DNA of 64,000 nt from positions 3,412,001 through 3,476,000 of the forward strand of contig NZ_JBBOUU010000001.1 of assembly GCF_038006205.1 (NCBI RefSeq), in the 5' to 3' direction. Below, piece by piece: positions 41,645 through 48,872 of the stretch (positions within the stretch are counted from its first letter, which is position 1; the number at the start of each line of letters is the position of its first letter). Under the pieces are notes generated by a model. The model made no database searches and had not been told where the DNA came from. It saw nothing but the letters and a program-made list of their open reading frames with translations. The stretch is from Solibacillus sp. FSL R7-0668 (lineage in GTDB: Bacteria > Bacillota > Bacilli > Bacillales_A > Planococcaceae). The translations under genes and the position numbers were made by a program.

Positions 41645-42595
41645 TTAGAACTGTTCCCAACTAAATGTAGTCGTTGATGAATCCCACATAGCTTTAAATT
41701 CCTTCATAATATAGTTATAGAAATATTTAAACGACCAAATCCCAGCTGCTTGCTGGCCCGCCGCGTCCTCTTTAGTAATTTTGAGTTTGTAACACTCATC
41801 CATTAAGGTATATATATAACCGGGATCACCTACCACATTTAGAAGCTGGTCTATTAAACGTTCATCTTCTTTAGAAACAGCCACAGCATTACTTAAATAT
41901 AAGTAATGAAATTTAATTAATTCCTTTTCATCCTCGACATTGGATTGATGAATATTCTCTGTTAGTAATTTTTGATTAGTAATATTTGAAGTAATCTCTG
42001 GTATTGTTACTGACATATTACCAATTGAGACATCCTTATTTTCCACTTTAGGGTCCGAAAAAGGTTCGTTCAAAAGGACTTTTTGGCTCTTGGACATTGT
42101 CAAATTGGCCCCTACAAAGTGACCTTTTTCTTTCTCATAATGGTAATAATGCTTTGTCTCCGCAACAGTAAGGCTGAATTCTTCAAATCCTTCAAGCTGG
42201 TGTCCTATAAGATTCAGATCATCAATGATTTTTCGTAAGTTAACACGGTATTGGTACGTTCGATCAACTTTCCACATAGGATTGTTTCTTCTTAAAAGAA
42301 ATCCTTTATCAACTAAACTTTTTAAATACTTGCGAATCGTTTTCAAATTCGTATCAATCATTAATAACTCATTCTTTAATTCTTCCGCTGCCTTATAAAT
42401 CCAGCCCCCCTCAAATTCATTCACTTCTTGCTGCATCCTAGCTGATTCTTCACTTAAAAACTGATCATATGTTTTAGTTCTTGGTGTCCAGTATAAAAAC
42501 TGATTCAAAATTGCAGCTTCATCACGATGCATTGTTAAAATCACAAGTTCTTCCTTAATTACACTTCGTAGTAAAATATCGCGTTCTGATTTCAT
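41645..42595 (-). CDS. Replication initiator-like winged-helix protein
   Basis: The 316-aa protein starts after GGGGGC. Residues 1-125 contain a winged-helix region of the type seen in plasmid and phage initiators or replisome organisers. It reads DEAAILNQFLYWTPRTKTYDQFL ... GGWIYKAAEELKNELLMIDTNLKTIRKYLKSLVDKGFLLRRNNPMWKVDRTYQYRVN. The middle is a polar linker and the C-terminal 80 residues are helical. Its presence next to an integrase and recombinases suggests the island is, or was, an integrative element able to replicate transiently. No origin repeats are clear nearby. Confidence 0.6.
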   Translation of the reverse strand: MKSERDILLRSVIKEELVILTMHRDEAAILNQFLYWTPRTKTYDQFLSEESARMQQEVNEFEGGWIYKAAEELKNELLMIDTNLKTIRKYLKSLVDKGFLLRRNNPMWKVDRTYQYRVNLRKIIDDLNLIGHQLEGFEEFSLTVAETKHYYHYEKEKGHFVGANLTMSKSQKVLLNEPFSDPKVENKDVSIGNMSVTIPEITSNITNQKLLTENIHQSNVEDEKELIKFHYLYLSNAVAVSKEDERLIDQLLNVVGDPGYIYTLMDECYKLKITKEDAAGQQAAGIWSFKYFYNYIMKEFKAMWDSSTTTFSWEQF

Positions 42596-42760
42596 TTTTT
42601 AGCCCCCTCAAAAATTTCAAATCATCTTACACTCGGATTTTTCATTTTTTAAGGGCAAAACTAAAAAAAATCATTATTAGCTTCAAATGATTATAAAGAC
42701 CTAAATTATTCATATAAAAAGATAGAGCTAAAAATTCCGGCTCTATCTAAAAGCAAACAT

Positions 42761-43048
42761 TTATAGTTGAATACGAAAAGAACGTTTCTTACTACGATTT
42801 TTCGATTCAATTTTTTCATTGCTTATAAAATCAACATCCGATTTATCAGCATCTTCAACATAGTGTAAATCCGCTGCAACAATCGAAACATGATAGCCTT
42901 TTTCCTCCACTAACTTTCGAAGTTCTGCGAATAAATCAAAGTCTAAATTCTTATGAGCCTCATTACGTTCTTGAACTAAGTCATCATTAGCTTCAACTGT
43001 AGTAAATACTTGTAATGTGACTTCTCCACCATATAGCTTATTTTCCAT
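42761..43048 (-). CDS. Hypothetical protein (95 aa)
   Basis: ATG 43048 has AAAGGAG upstream. The acidic protein (VQERNEAHKNLDFDLFAELRKLVEEKGYHVSIVAADLHYVED) ends in a basic tail, KNRSKKRSFRIQL. No known domain. It lies between the replication-like gene and a small regulator-linked gene, both on the same strand, and is probably part of the element's control or maintenance block. Confidence 0.55.
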   Translation of the reverse strand: MENKLYGGEVTLQVFTTVEANDDLVQERNEAHKNLDFDLFAELRKLVEEKGYHVSIVAADLHYVEDADKSDVDFISNEKIESKNRSKKRSFRIQL

Positions 43049-43104
43049 TTCAAATCAAACTCCTTTTCCGAATCGTATTTTTAACTAAATACTGTTTATC
43101 CGTG

Positions 43105-43359
43105 TTAATTAGTTCTTCCTAGCTGTGAAAATAATTGATAAGCATCTTTGAATGCGTTTAAATACGTCATTTCATTTAATTGATGTATATAATTTTGGAT
43201 TGCTCTGACTGATTCAATACTTTGCTCATTATCATTCGTTTGATTTTGAAGTAACTCTTCAATTGATTTAAAAATAGCTTTACATTCATCTGTTTCATAT
43301 TGTGCATCTAATCGTTCAGCTATAAGAATAGCAAGTATAACTGATGTGTTATCTACCAC
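43105..43359 (-). CDS. Hypothetical protein (84 aa)
   Basis: A GTG start at 43359 follows GAGGTG. The helical, acidic product (MVDNTSVILAILIAERLDAQYETDECKAIFKSIEELLQNQ) has no recognised domain. It is transcribed divergently from the XRE-type regulator across an intergenic region with four copies of a 9-bp motif, so it is probably repressed by that regulator. Confidence 0.5.
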   Translation of the reverse strand: MVDNTSVILAILIAERLDAQYETDECKAIFKSIEELLQNQTNDNEQSIESVRAIQNYIHQLNEMTYLNAFKDAYQLFSQLGRTN

Positions 43360-43454
43360 AACACCACCTCTTTTTCTTTAAACGAAAATTTTCTTTTAAC
43401 TACAATTCAATATTATCATTAAAAATATTGCTTGTAAAATAAGAAAACGATAGT

Positions 43455-43505
43455 CTATTTATAACGGCTATTTATATTTCTATTTATAACTAGCTTTATA
43501 AATAG
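43455..43505. promoter_or_regulatory. Operator cluster: four copies of CTATTTATA
   Basis: CTATTTATA occurs at 43455-43463, 43468-43476 and 43480-43488 on the plus strand and once inverted (TATAAATAG) at 43497-43505. Spacing is 12-13 bp between direct copies. The cluster lies between two divergent genes and directly upstream of an XRE-family regulator, as expected for a phage-like repressor operator. Confidence 0.65.
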
Positions 43506-43520
43506 TGAGGTGAGTTCGTC

Positions 43521-43859
43521 TTGGATAACAAGGGGATAGGCATGCTAATCCGAAAAATACGACAAGAAAACGACTGGAAACTAATTGATTTAGCTGAGAA
43601 ATTGGATATTTCTTTCTCGTCATTATCGAAAATCGAGAATGGCACACAAGACATAACTTATACGATGTTGAGAAAAATTTGTAATCAGTTCGATTTATCA
43701 CTAAGTCAGTTTTTCAGGGAATTGGAGCATAGTATTAATATTGAAGCAGAAGCAAACGATTTAGAAGAAATCGACATATTATTGGAATTAACAAAAGAAA
43801 TTGAAAAACTTTCAGTTGTTCAACAAAAAGCTTTATATATTTTATTAAAACAACGCTAA
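43521..43859 (+). CDS. XRE-family transcriptional regulator
   Basis: TTG 43521 has GAGGTGAG upstream. The 112-aa protein has an N-terminal Cro/C1 helix-turn-helix: IGMLIRKIRQENDWKLIDLAEKLDISFSSLSKIENGTQDITYTMLRKICNQFDLSLSQFF. A helical C-terminal part (LEEIDILLELTKEIEKLSVVQQKALYILLKQ) follows, probably for dimerisation. It is the only plus-strand gene of this block and probably autoregulates through the CTATTTATA repeats. It likely governs the element's replication or excision genes. Confidence 0.8.
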   Translation: MDNKGIGMLIRKIRQENDWKLIDLAEKLDISFSSLSKIENGTQDITYTMLRKICNQFDLSLSQFFRELEHSINIEAEANDLEEIDILLELTKEIEKLSVVQQKALYILLKQR

Positions 43860-44285
43860 TTTTAATATTCATCTTTAGGAAGTTTGGTCCTAGACATAAT
43901 AATTATTTTATTTTGTAGCAGTCTTACTCCCCTTTTAATAAGAAATCAAAATTTATTTCATTTAAAAATACTTCTTCAGGTGTAATAAATAGAGCCAGCC
44001 AATATAATGAAGGCTGGCTTTAATTATTTATTTCAAAAAAGTTCATTATGCCCCTTAAAATTCCATGGACATGCTGTTATATTGTTTATGTTAGTAAATT
44101 CACTTATTTTTTATTGTTTTTTTATCCAACAATTGCGAGATGTTTTTCTAAACACTCTTCTAAAAATCCTTCTTCGAAATGAAATCAAGGCATCTATCAT
44201 GCGATTTCACCAACAAATTCAATCCATTCGCTTCAATTAATAATTCATTATTCGTAAACTAATATTCCCATTTTGATGGTTTCTA
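43860..44285. other. Intergenic region before the large structured RNA
   Basis: The regulator's terminator lies at 43993-44014. The rest (44030-44280) holds no convincing gene on the plus strand. On the minus strand EANGLNLLVKSHDRCLDFISKKDF and a stop are readable near 44160-44235, perhaps a gene scrap. Confidence 0.35.
43993..44014 (+). terminator. Terminator of the XRE regulator gene region
   Basis: AGCCAGCC and GGCTGGCT pair around AATATAATGAA and run into TTTAATTATTT. It lies about 130 bp past the regulator stop codon. Confidence 0.65.
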
Positions 44286-44291
44286 TATAAT
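44286..44291 (+). promoter_or_regulatory. TATAAT -10 box for the structured RNA
   Basis: A perfect TATAAT lies about 7 bp before the first helix of the RNA. The -35 region is weak (TTCCCA about 15 bp upstream), so the assignment rests on the -10 box and position. Confidence 0.45.
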
Positions 44292-44297
44292 AATTCA

Positions 44298-44868
44298 GCA
44301 TTACAGAACAAAATAGCTCGTCACTACTTGTTCTGCCAATTAATTGGCGATTTATATATAATGAAAATCCAATTGTAAATCGTGCCGTTGCCAAACTTTA
44401 CGTTGGTCTAATGCGCTAGCTGTTGCTCTGCATTAGTTAGAAATACCTTCTCCCCTTTAGCTAGGAGAAAAAATGATGATAACACATCTAAAAATGTAAG
44501 AAGCTAAATCAGTTGGACGGTCTGATCTATCGTCAAGTGCGTATGCGACTACGTCATCGTAGGTTTTTATAACTTTTGCCATTGGAATTTGTCTTAGGAC
44601 AACATTCTCACTTTTCATCTAGTTGAGGGATGAAATCTGTGGAATACAGATATAAGTGAGCCGCACCTGTCTAAAATGACAACAAGTCGTGTACTTGTAG
44701 TGTGCAACGAAAACTCACCGAAATACTAAAGTCTTTCTTTTACACCATATAGACAGAAAGAAAATATTTAGGAAAAGCCTTTATTTTCTTTAACTGGTGT
44801 AATGAACTTTATATAAATTCTATAAAGATCAGACTTTTTAGCAGCAGGCGAAGTCTGTCTTTTTTTAT
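44298..44868 (+). ncRNA. Large (~570 nt) highly structured non-coding RNA
   Basis: No ORF explains this stretch, but base pairing does. Simple helices: 44304-44310/44329-44335, 44336-44339/44344-44347, 44348-44354/44376-44382, 44408-44414/44430-44436, 44448-44453/44464-44469, 44549-44553/44558-44562, 44589-44593/44598-44602. Three-way junction 1: 44607-44613/44654-44660 with arms 44614-44619/44629-44634 and 44635-44640/44646-44651. Three-way junction 2: 44663-44666/44702-44705 with arms 44668-44671/44678-44681 and 44682-44687/44693-44698. Then 44740-44747/44795-44802 encloses 44757-44766/44782-44791, followed by 44807-44813/44821-44827. Loop 44456-44462 pairs with 44502-44508 as a 7-bp pseudoknot. 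Helix 44520-44527/44827-44834 closes the 3' domain. It ends at a terminator. Confidence 0.8.
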
Positions 44869-44874
44869 TTTTTT
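44830..44874 (+). terminator. Intrinsic terminator of the structured RNA
   Basis: CAGACTT (44830-44836) pairs with AAGTCTG (44851-44857), followed by TCTTTTTTTATTTTTTT. The left arm is also needed for the long-range helix with 44520-44527, so the two pairings are mutually exclusive. Confidence 0.85.
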
Positions 44875-44889
44875 GAAAGGAATGATTTT

Positions 44890-45870
44890 ATGCAACATAA
44901 ACGTGGATGGATTAAAACCGATGATGAAATTCGGGATTATGCAAATAAAGATGACGATTTGCACAACAAAGGGGCATACATTAATTTAATGACACAGCTA
45001 AATAAACTGGCTCGTCATAGTAAAGGCATTAGTGTTCATAAGTCGATGCAGCAATACTATCATCACGTTCACCTTTTCTGCTTATTTTTAGCAGATTATT
45101 TCAGTTTAAAAACATTAGCAAATATTCATGATAAACATATCGTCGCTTACGTCATCGAAAGACAAGATGAAGGAAAATCCGCTTCAACTATTAAAAATGA
45201 TTTAGCAGCGATTCGCTATTTTCATGACCAAATTCCAAACACTCGATATCGAATTAGTGACAATCAAAAATTGAAAGAAAAGTACCCTGAATTTGATTTA
45301 GAGCGAAGAAAGTTCGGTGGTGTTAATCGCCGCGCAACAGAGTATGAATATCAAGCATTAGTAGCACTTGCTGCAAATTCGAAGAATCCTAAATTATCGT
45401 ACATTATTCAATTAGCACGAGAGCTTGGACTACGTGTTCACGAAGCGGTAAAAGTCGACCGCGCTAATGCTAAGAAAGCTTTAAGAACAGGTCTATTAAC
45501 TGTGAAAGGAAAAGGCGGGTTAATCCGTAATGTTCCAATCAATAGTACTGCATCAACTATCTTGAAATCGGCTATGAGCGGCATTGAACGTGGTCATAAA
45601 CTATTCGTTCCAGTGCATTTGAAAACACATCAAGTGATTCAACAAATACAGGATTTCGTACGTAATAACCGCGATAAAGTACGTGATCCATTTAATGACC
45701 GAGCTGAGGGTGTTGAAATAACTATGCATAGTTTCAGACATAATTATGCAAAAGAACAGTTCGAATACTTTTTAGAGGAAGGACATGAGCCAGAAGATGC
45801 GAAAAGAAAAGTATCGAGGTTGATTGGTCACCATCGAGCAGATGTAACTGATATATATTTAGCAGACTAA
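44890..45870 (+). CDS. Tyrosine recombinase (integrase)
   Basis: The 326-aa protein has a SAM-like N-domain (residues ~30-130) and a tyrosine-recombinase catalytic domain. The first Arg is in LARELGLRVHEAV, Lys in LTVKGKGG, H-x-x-R in MHSFRHNYA, the second His in LIGHHRADVT and the nucleophile Tyr in DIYLAD near the C-terminus. ATG 44890 follows AAAGGAATG. It is preceded by the structured RNA's terminator and followed by a shared terminator, so it is a single-gene unit. The end is short after the Tyr, as in Integrase_1-type proteins. Such enzymes integrate elements or resolve multimers. Confidence 0.88.
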   Translation: MQHKRGWIKTDDEIRDYANKDDDLHNKGAYINLMTQLNKLARHSKGISVHKSMQQYYHHVHLFCLFLADYFSLKTLANIHDKHIVAYVIERQDEGKSASTIKNDLAAIRYFHDQIPNTRYRISDNQKLKEKYPEFDLERRKFGGVNRRATEYEYQALVALAANSKNPKLSYIIQLARELGLRVHEAVKVDRANAKKALRTGLLTVKGKGGLIRNVPINSTASTILKSAMSGIERGHKLFVPVHLKTHQVIQQIQDFVRNNRDKVRDPFNDRAEGVEITMHSFRHNYAKEQFEYFLEEGHEPEDAKRKVSRLIGHHRADVTDIYLAD

Positions 45871-45873
45871 CTA

Positions 45874-45912
45874 AAATAAGCCGGAACCTTTTACTTAGGT
45901 TCCGACTTATTT
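45874..45912. terminator. Bidirectional terminator between integrase and coiled-coil genes
   Basis: AAATAAGccGGAACCT pairs with AGGTTCCgaCTTATTTT. Convergent genes end 4 and 6 bp to either side. Confidence 0.85.
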
Positions 45913-45917
45913 TAATT

Positions 45918-46796
45918 CTACTTTTTATTTTCACGTAGTTGCATAATTTCATTTTGTAACTGTTCATTCATTGTCTGTTGTGATTTACGCAAACTTTCAA
46001 TTTCATCATATAATTTACGTACTTCTTCATTATGATTGGCTTTTCCCTCAACTAGCGCTTGTGCTTTCTCTAGTTTCTTTTGCTCTACTACAAACTCCAT
46101 TTCTTGCTGATGGTTCAGTTTTGTTTGCCTTAGTTCAACCTGTGTAGAAGTCAATTCACTTGTAATTGAAGTGATTTGTTCTTCTATAGTTTTTACTTGT
46201 TGTAGTAACACACTCTTTTCATTATTAAATTGTTCCTCATACAATTTCGACTTCCGAGTAAATTCTAATTTAATTCGTTCGTTTTCGTCAGCATATTCTT
46301 TATATTTCACAACTAAACCATTCAAAGTATCATTTTTTTCTTTATACTCTTCAATAAGTGCCTGATTGTTATTTAGTATGATTTGATTTTTTGCTAATTG
46401 GTTTTCTAATTCAACAACTGTATTCGAATGTTCTTGAACTAACAATACAATCGCTTTCAGTGAATCCTTAGTAGTTTGAAGCTTTTGCTGTAAGTTTATA
46501 ATTAAATCCCCTTTATTTTGAAGTTGATTAGATACTTCTTTAACAGCGTATTCTTCCAAAGAAACTGATTGCAGAATCATACTTACAATCCATTCATACA
46601 TACTTGCTATAGGTTGCTCTAGTACAGTCGAATCTTGCTTGTATTCGCTCCCCCACTCTTTAATTGCATCCGTTTGATCGAATGCAAAAGTACGCGCAAA
46701 TAATTCTTTATTCAACAACCCGCTTTCCTCGATTACTAACTTACCTTTTTCATAAAATTCTTCTCCTGCATTAAAGCCATTTGTTTTATCCGCCAT
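45918..46796 (-). CDS. Coiled-coil protein, possibly plasmid maintenance (KfrA-like)
   Basis: The 292-aa protein starts after AGGAAAGGTGATAG. The N-terminal 90 residues may be globular. From about residue 95 to the end it is a continuous coiled coil (KGDLIINLQQKLQTTKDSLKAIVLLVQEHSNTVVELENQL ... QNEIMQLRENKK). There is no signal or membrane segment. Similar small-head, long-coil proteins act in plasmid stability or as structural scaffolds. The family is not certain. Confidence 0.5.
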   Translation of the reverse strand: MADKTNGFNAGEEFYEKGKLVIEESGLLNKELFARTFAFDQTDAIKEWGSEYKQDSTVLEQPIASMYEWIVSMILQSVSLEEYAVKEVSNQLQNKGDLIINLQQKLQTTKDSLKAIVLLVQEHSNTVVELENQLAKNQIILNNNQALIEEYKEKNDTLNGLVVKYKEYADENERIKLEFTRKSKLYEEQFNNEKSVLLQQVKTIEEQITSITSELTSTQVELRQTKLNHQQEMEFVVEQKKLEKAQALVEGKANHNEEVRKLYDEIESLRKSQQTMNEQLQNEIMQLRENKK

Positions 46797-47047
46797 TCTA
46801 TCACCTTTCCTGTTAACATTTTTTTATCGAATTTTAATTTGCTTACTACGATAACTTTAAAAGAAAACCTGTTTTTTAGGAAATGAGAGTTTGAAATCGA
46901 TAACTACATTTCTGAACAATTTCAAACTATTATACTCACAGATTTTTCTATTATAAGAGGTAATTTTAATTTTCAATCATTATGGATTTAACTAGGAATA
47001 TAGAAAATCGAAGTTATACTGTTTTGAGAATGGAGGTGAAGGTCAAA

Positions 47048-47458
47048 ATGAATTTGGACCAAGCATTAAAACAAATCGAAGAGTTAAAGGCCGAATTAGC
47101 TCTATCTGAAAAGAAACTGATTAGCGAACAAAAACGACTACGAGAAATCATCGGAGCCTGGCGGAGAAAAGCTGAAGGCAAAGGTATATTCAAGGAAGAA
47201 ATTCGAGAAGGCTATAATGCAGTATCAGGTATGCATTACAAAACTTACACCATTTCGTTACCTGCTGATCTGCCAATAGAAGAAATTTTAAGTTATTTAA
47301 AGACTGAAAGTTTACCCAATCTATATCCGTATGTATTCAAAAAAATTGATTATCTACCTCGATCAAAAGCCTGGGCCTTCGAAGTTGAAATGGATTTAAA
47401 TTACGACATTCGTTTAGAAGAAGCATTTATAAAGCAATATTACGAAGAACATTTTTGA
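47048..47458 (+). CDS. Hypothetical protein with N-terminal coiled coil
   Basis: ATG 47048 has GGAGGTGAAGG 9 nt upstream; the longer frame from 46982 lacks a site. The 136-aa protein starts with a coiled coil (LDQALKQIEELKAELALSEKKLISEQKRLREIIGAW). A compact domain follows (GYNAVSGMHYKTYTISLPADLPIEEILSYLKTESLPNLYPYVFKKIDYLPRSKAWAFEVEMDL). No family recognised. It directly precedes the 110-bp hairpin repeats. It could bind them; that is only positional. Confidence 0.55.
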   Translation: MNLDQALKQIEELKAELALSEKKLISEQKRLREIIGAWRRKAEGKGIFKEEIREGYNAVSGMHYKTYTISLPADLPIEEILSYLKTESLPNLYPYVFKKIDYLPRSKAWAFEVEMDLNYDIRLEEAFIKQYYEEHF

Positions 47459-47480
47459 TGCAATCCCCCAAATTGAAGAG

Positions 47481-47750
47481 TGGTAAATTTGCCATGAAAA
47501 TACCTAGATGGTTTGGCGGTGAAACTTACCACCTTATTTTACCATCAACAACAAACGTTAGAACCACTTGGGTTCCAGCACTTTTTCAACTGGTAAGTTT
47601 GCTTCTAAAATACCTAGATAGTTTGGCGGCGAAACTTACCACCTTATTTTACCATCAACAACAAACGTTAGAGCCACTTGGGTTCCAGCACTTTTTCAAC
47701 TGGTAAGTTTACACCTTAAATACCTAGATAGTTTGGCGGCGAAACTTACC
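47481..47750 (+). repeat. Tandem 110-bp repeat: three hairpins of ~50 nt
   Basis: GGTAAGTTT ... AAACTTACC hairpins begin at 47481, 47591 and 47701, exactly 110 bp apart. Each encloses a conserved TACCTAGATAGTTTGGCGGC-type loop. The 60-bp spacers are also conserved and hold a second small hairpin, GAACC-ACTTG-GGTTC. In spacer 2 the stem becomes GAGCC/GGTTC, which keeps pairing through a G-U wobble. No gene is encoded. The function may be a protein-binding array, a repeat RNA or a recombination site cluster. Confidence 0.8.
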
Positions 47751-47867
47751 ACCTTTTTTCAACCACACCAAACCTCATCTAGCCTCAGATGTTTGTTCAT
47801 CCAAAAAAAATTAATTTTTTTTATAAAAAGTTGATTTTTGCTATTAAAATCTATTAAATCATTGAGT

Positions 47868-47932
47868 AGAATGTTTTCACTTTTAGCTAAAAGTATTTTT
47901 TACCACTAAACTTTACAGGAGGAAAACATTCT
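47868..47932 (+). promoter_or_regulatory. Hairpin leader flanking the ribosome site of the recombinase operon
   Basis: AGAATGTTTTC (47868-47878) is perfectly complementary to GAAAACATTCT (47922-47932), which lies between the AGGAGG (47917-47922) and the ATG at 47933. An inner palindrome ACTTTTAGCTAAAAGT (47879-47894) extends the fold. Closed, the 11-bp stem would end at the start codon and hinder initiation, so expression is probably controlled at translation. Confidence 0.65.
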
Positions 47933-48082
47933 ATGAAAATTGATCGTAAATTTGATAATGTCGCACCCGTAACTGCTATTCGTGTCACTCTTGAAGTGTT
48001 ATTTGACACATTTATCGCTCAGTATTATTCTGAAGATAAGGTGATTTCTACTGCATCTTCTTTTGTGAAGGAGGATGCATAA
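47933..48082 (+). CDS. Small protein at the head of the recombinase operon
   Basis: The 49-aa frame (MKIDRKFDNVAPVTAIRVTLEVLFDTFIAQYYSED ...) starts after AGGAGG. Its stop codon is 1 bp before the next start, and the next gene's GGAGG is inside its last codons. This is typical of translational coupling, so the small protein may serve mainly to gate expression of the two recombinase genes. No known domain. Confidence 0.65.
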   Translation: MKIDRKFDNVAPVTAIRVTLEVLFDTFIAQYYSEDKVISTASSFVKEDA

Positions 48083-48083
48083 A

Positions 48084-48872
48084 ATGAAATATGCAATCTA
48101 TATTCGAATCAATACAGCAACAGACAATGAAAATGTGTCTATCACGAATCAAGTTACGCTCTTTGAAAACTTCATGAAGAAAAACGGCATAGAGCTTTAT
48201 AAAATTTATTCCGATATCGCAGGTGGTTCAACTTTAGAGCGTGAAGGCATTCAACAATTGATGACAGATGCCAAGAAGAAAAAATTTGAAGGCGTTATCG
48301 TACAAGATTTAACTCGCATCTCGCGATTAGGTCATTTAACTCAATTAGTAACTGACGTTTTAAATACTAATCAAATTAAGTTAATTACTTTATCAGAGTT
48401 AAATACTGATAATTACCCGACACTAGCAGGTTTTATTAACGATACTAGTAATACGAGCGTAATGGATTATATACACCTAAATTCAAAGCGTTGTGCTATC
48501 TATGTCCGTACACCCAAGGATTCAAGTGAACATTTGATTTCAAATCAAATTAACCAGTTGAATAAACTTGCTGATGTTCTTAAATTAGAAATTGATAGTA
48601 TCTACATCGATGAAGGTTCAGGTTCCGAATTAAATCGAGAAGGTCTCCAAAAACTAATGTCTGATGCCCATGATAAAAAATTTGATGTGGTACTTGTACA
48701 AGGGCTATCACGCGTTTCACGTAATGCAGCAACAACTAAACAATTTATCAACTTATTGAATACTAATGAAATTGAGTTGCTATCTTTTGATGCTCAAAAA
48801 ATTCAATTTTTAAATGATATGTTCGAACATTCAAGTAATCTTCCAATTATGGAGGATGGCCGACATGTTTAA
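48084..48872 (+). CDS. Double resolvase-domain protein lacking both catalytic serines
   Basis: ATG 48084 follows GGAGG at 8-9 nt. The 262-aa product consists of two consecutive serine-recombinase N-domains and nothing else. Domain 1 (residues 1-~135) reads YAIYIRINTAT where active enzymes have YxRVST, so the nucleophile Ser is Asn. Domain 2 (~136-262) reads CAIYVRTPKDS, Ser to Pro. Other signatures survive: REGIQQLM/REGLQKLM, TRISR/SRVSR and DEGSGS. No DNA-binding domain follows. Its stop overlaps the intact recombinase by 8 bp. It probably heteromerises with that enzyme as a regulator or directionality partner; this is inference. Confidence 0.75.
   Translation: MKYAIYIRINTATDNENVSITNQVTLFENFMKKNGIELYKIYSDIAGGSTLEREGIQQLMTDAKKKKFEGVIVQDLTRISRLGHLTQLVTDVLNTNQIKLITLSELNTDNYPTLAGFINDTSNTSVMDYIHLNSKRCAIYVRTPKDSSEHLISNQINQLNKLADVLKLEIDSIYIDEGSGSELNREGLQKLMSDAHDKKFDVVLVQGLSRVSRNAATTKQFINLLNTNEIELLSFDAQKIQFLNDMFEHSSNLPIMEDGRHV

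Noticed and set aside
44007-44240. 77-aa plus-strand ORF
   Set aside because: Its first codons are the right arm of a terminator, there is no ribosome site, and the composition is that of AT-rich non-coding DNA.
44298-44868. Group I or group II intron, RNase P, tmRNA or 6S RNA
   Set aside because: I find no domain V-like hairpin, no intron-encoded reverse transcriptase or homing endonuclease, and no interrupted gene. The tmRNA, RNase P and 6S consensus blocks are not visible.
47455-47706. 83-aa ORF across the hairpin repeats
   Set aside because: It is only open because the 110-bp units are repeated. No homologue-like motif is visible and no independent ribosome site is seen.
47481-47750. 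Possible CRISPR array
   Set aside because: Only three units, a 110-bp period, and the spacers are nearly identical to each other, so they are not acquired spacers. No cas genes are present.
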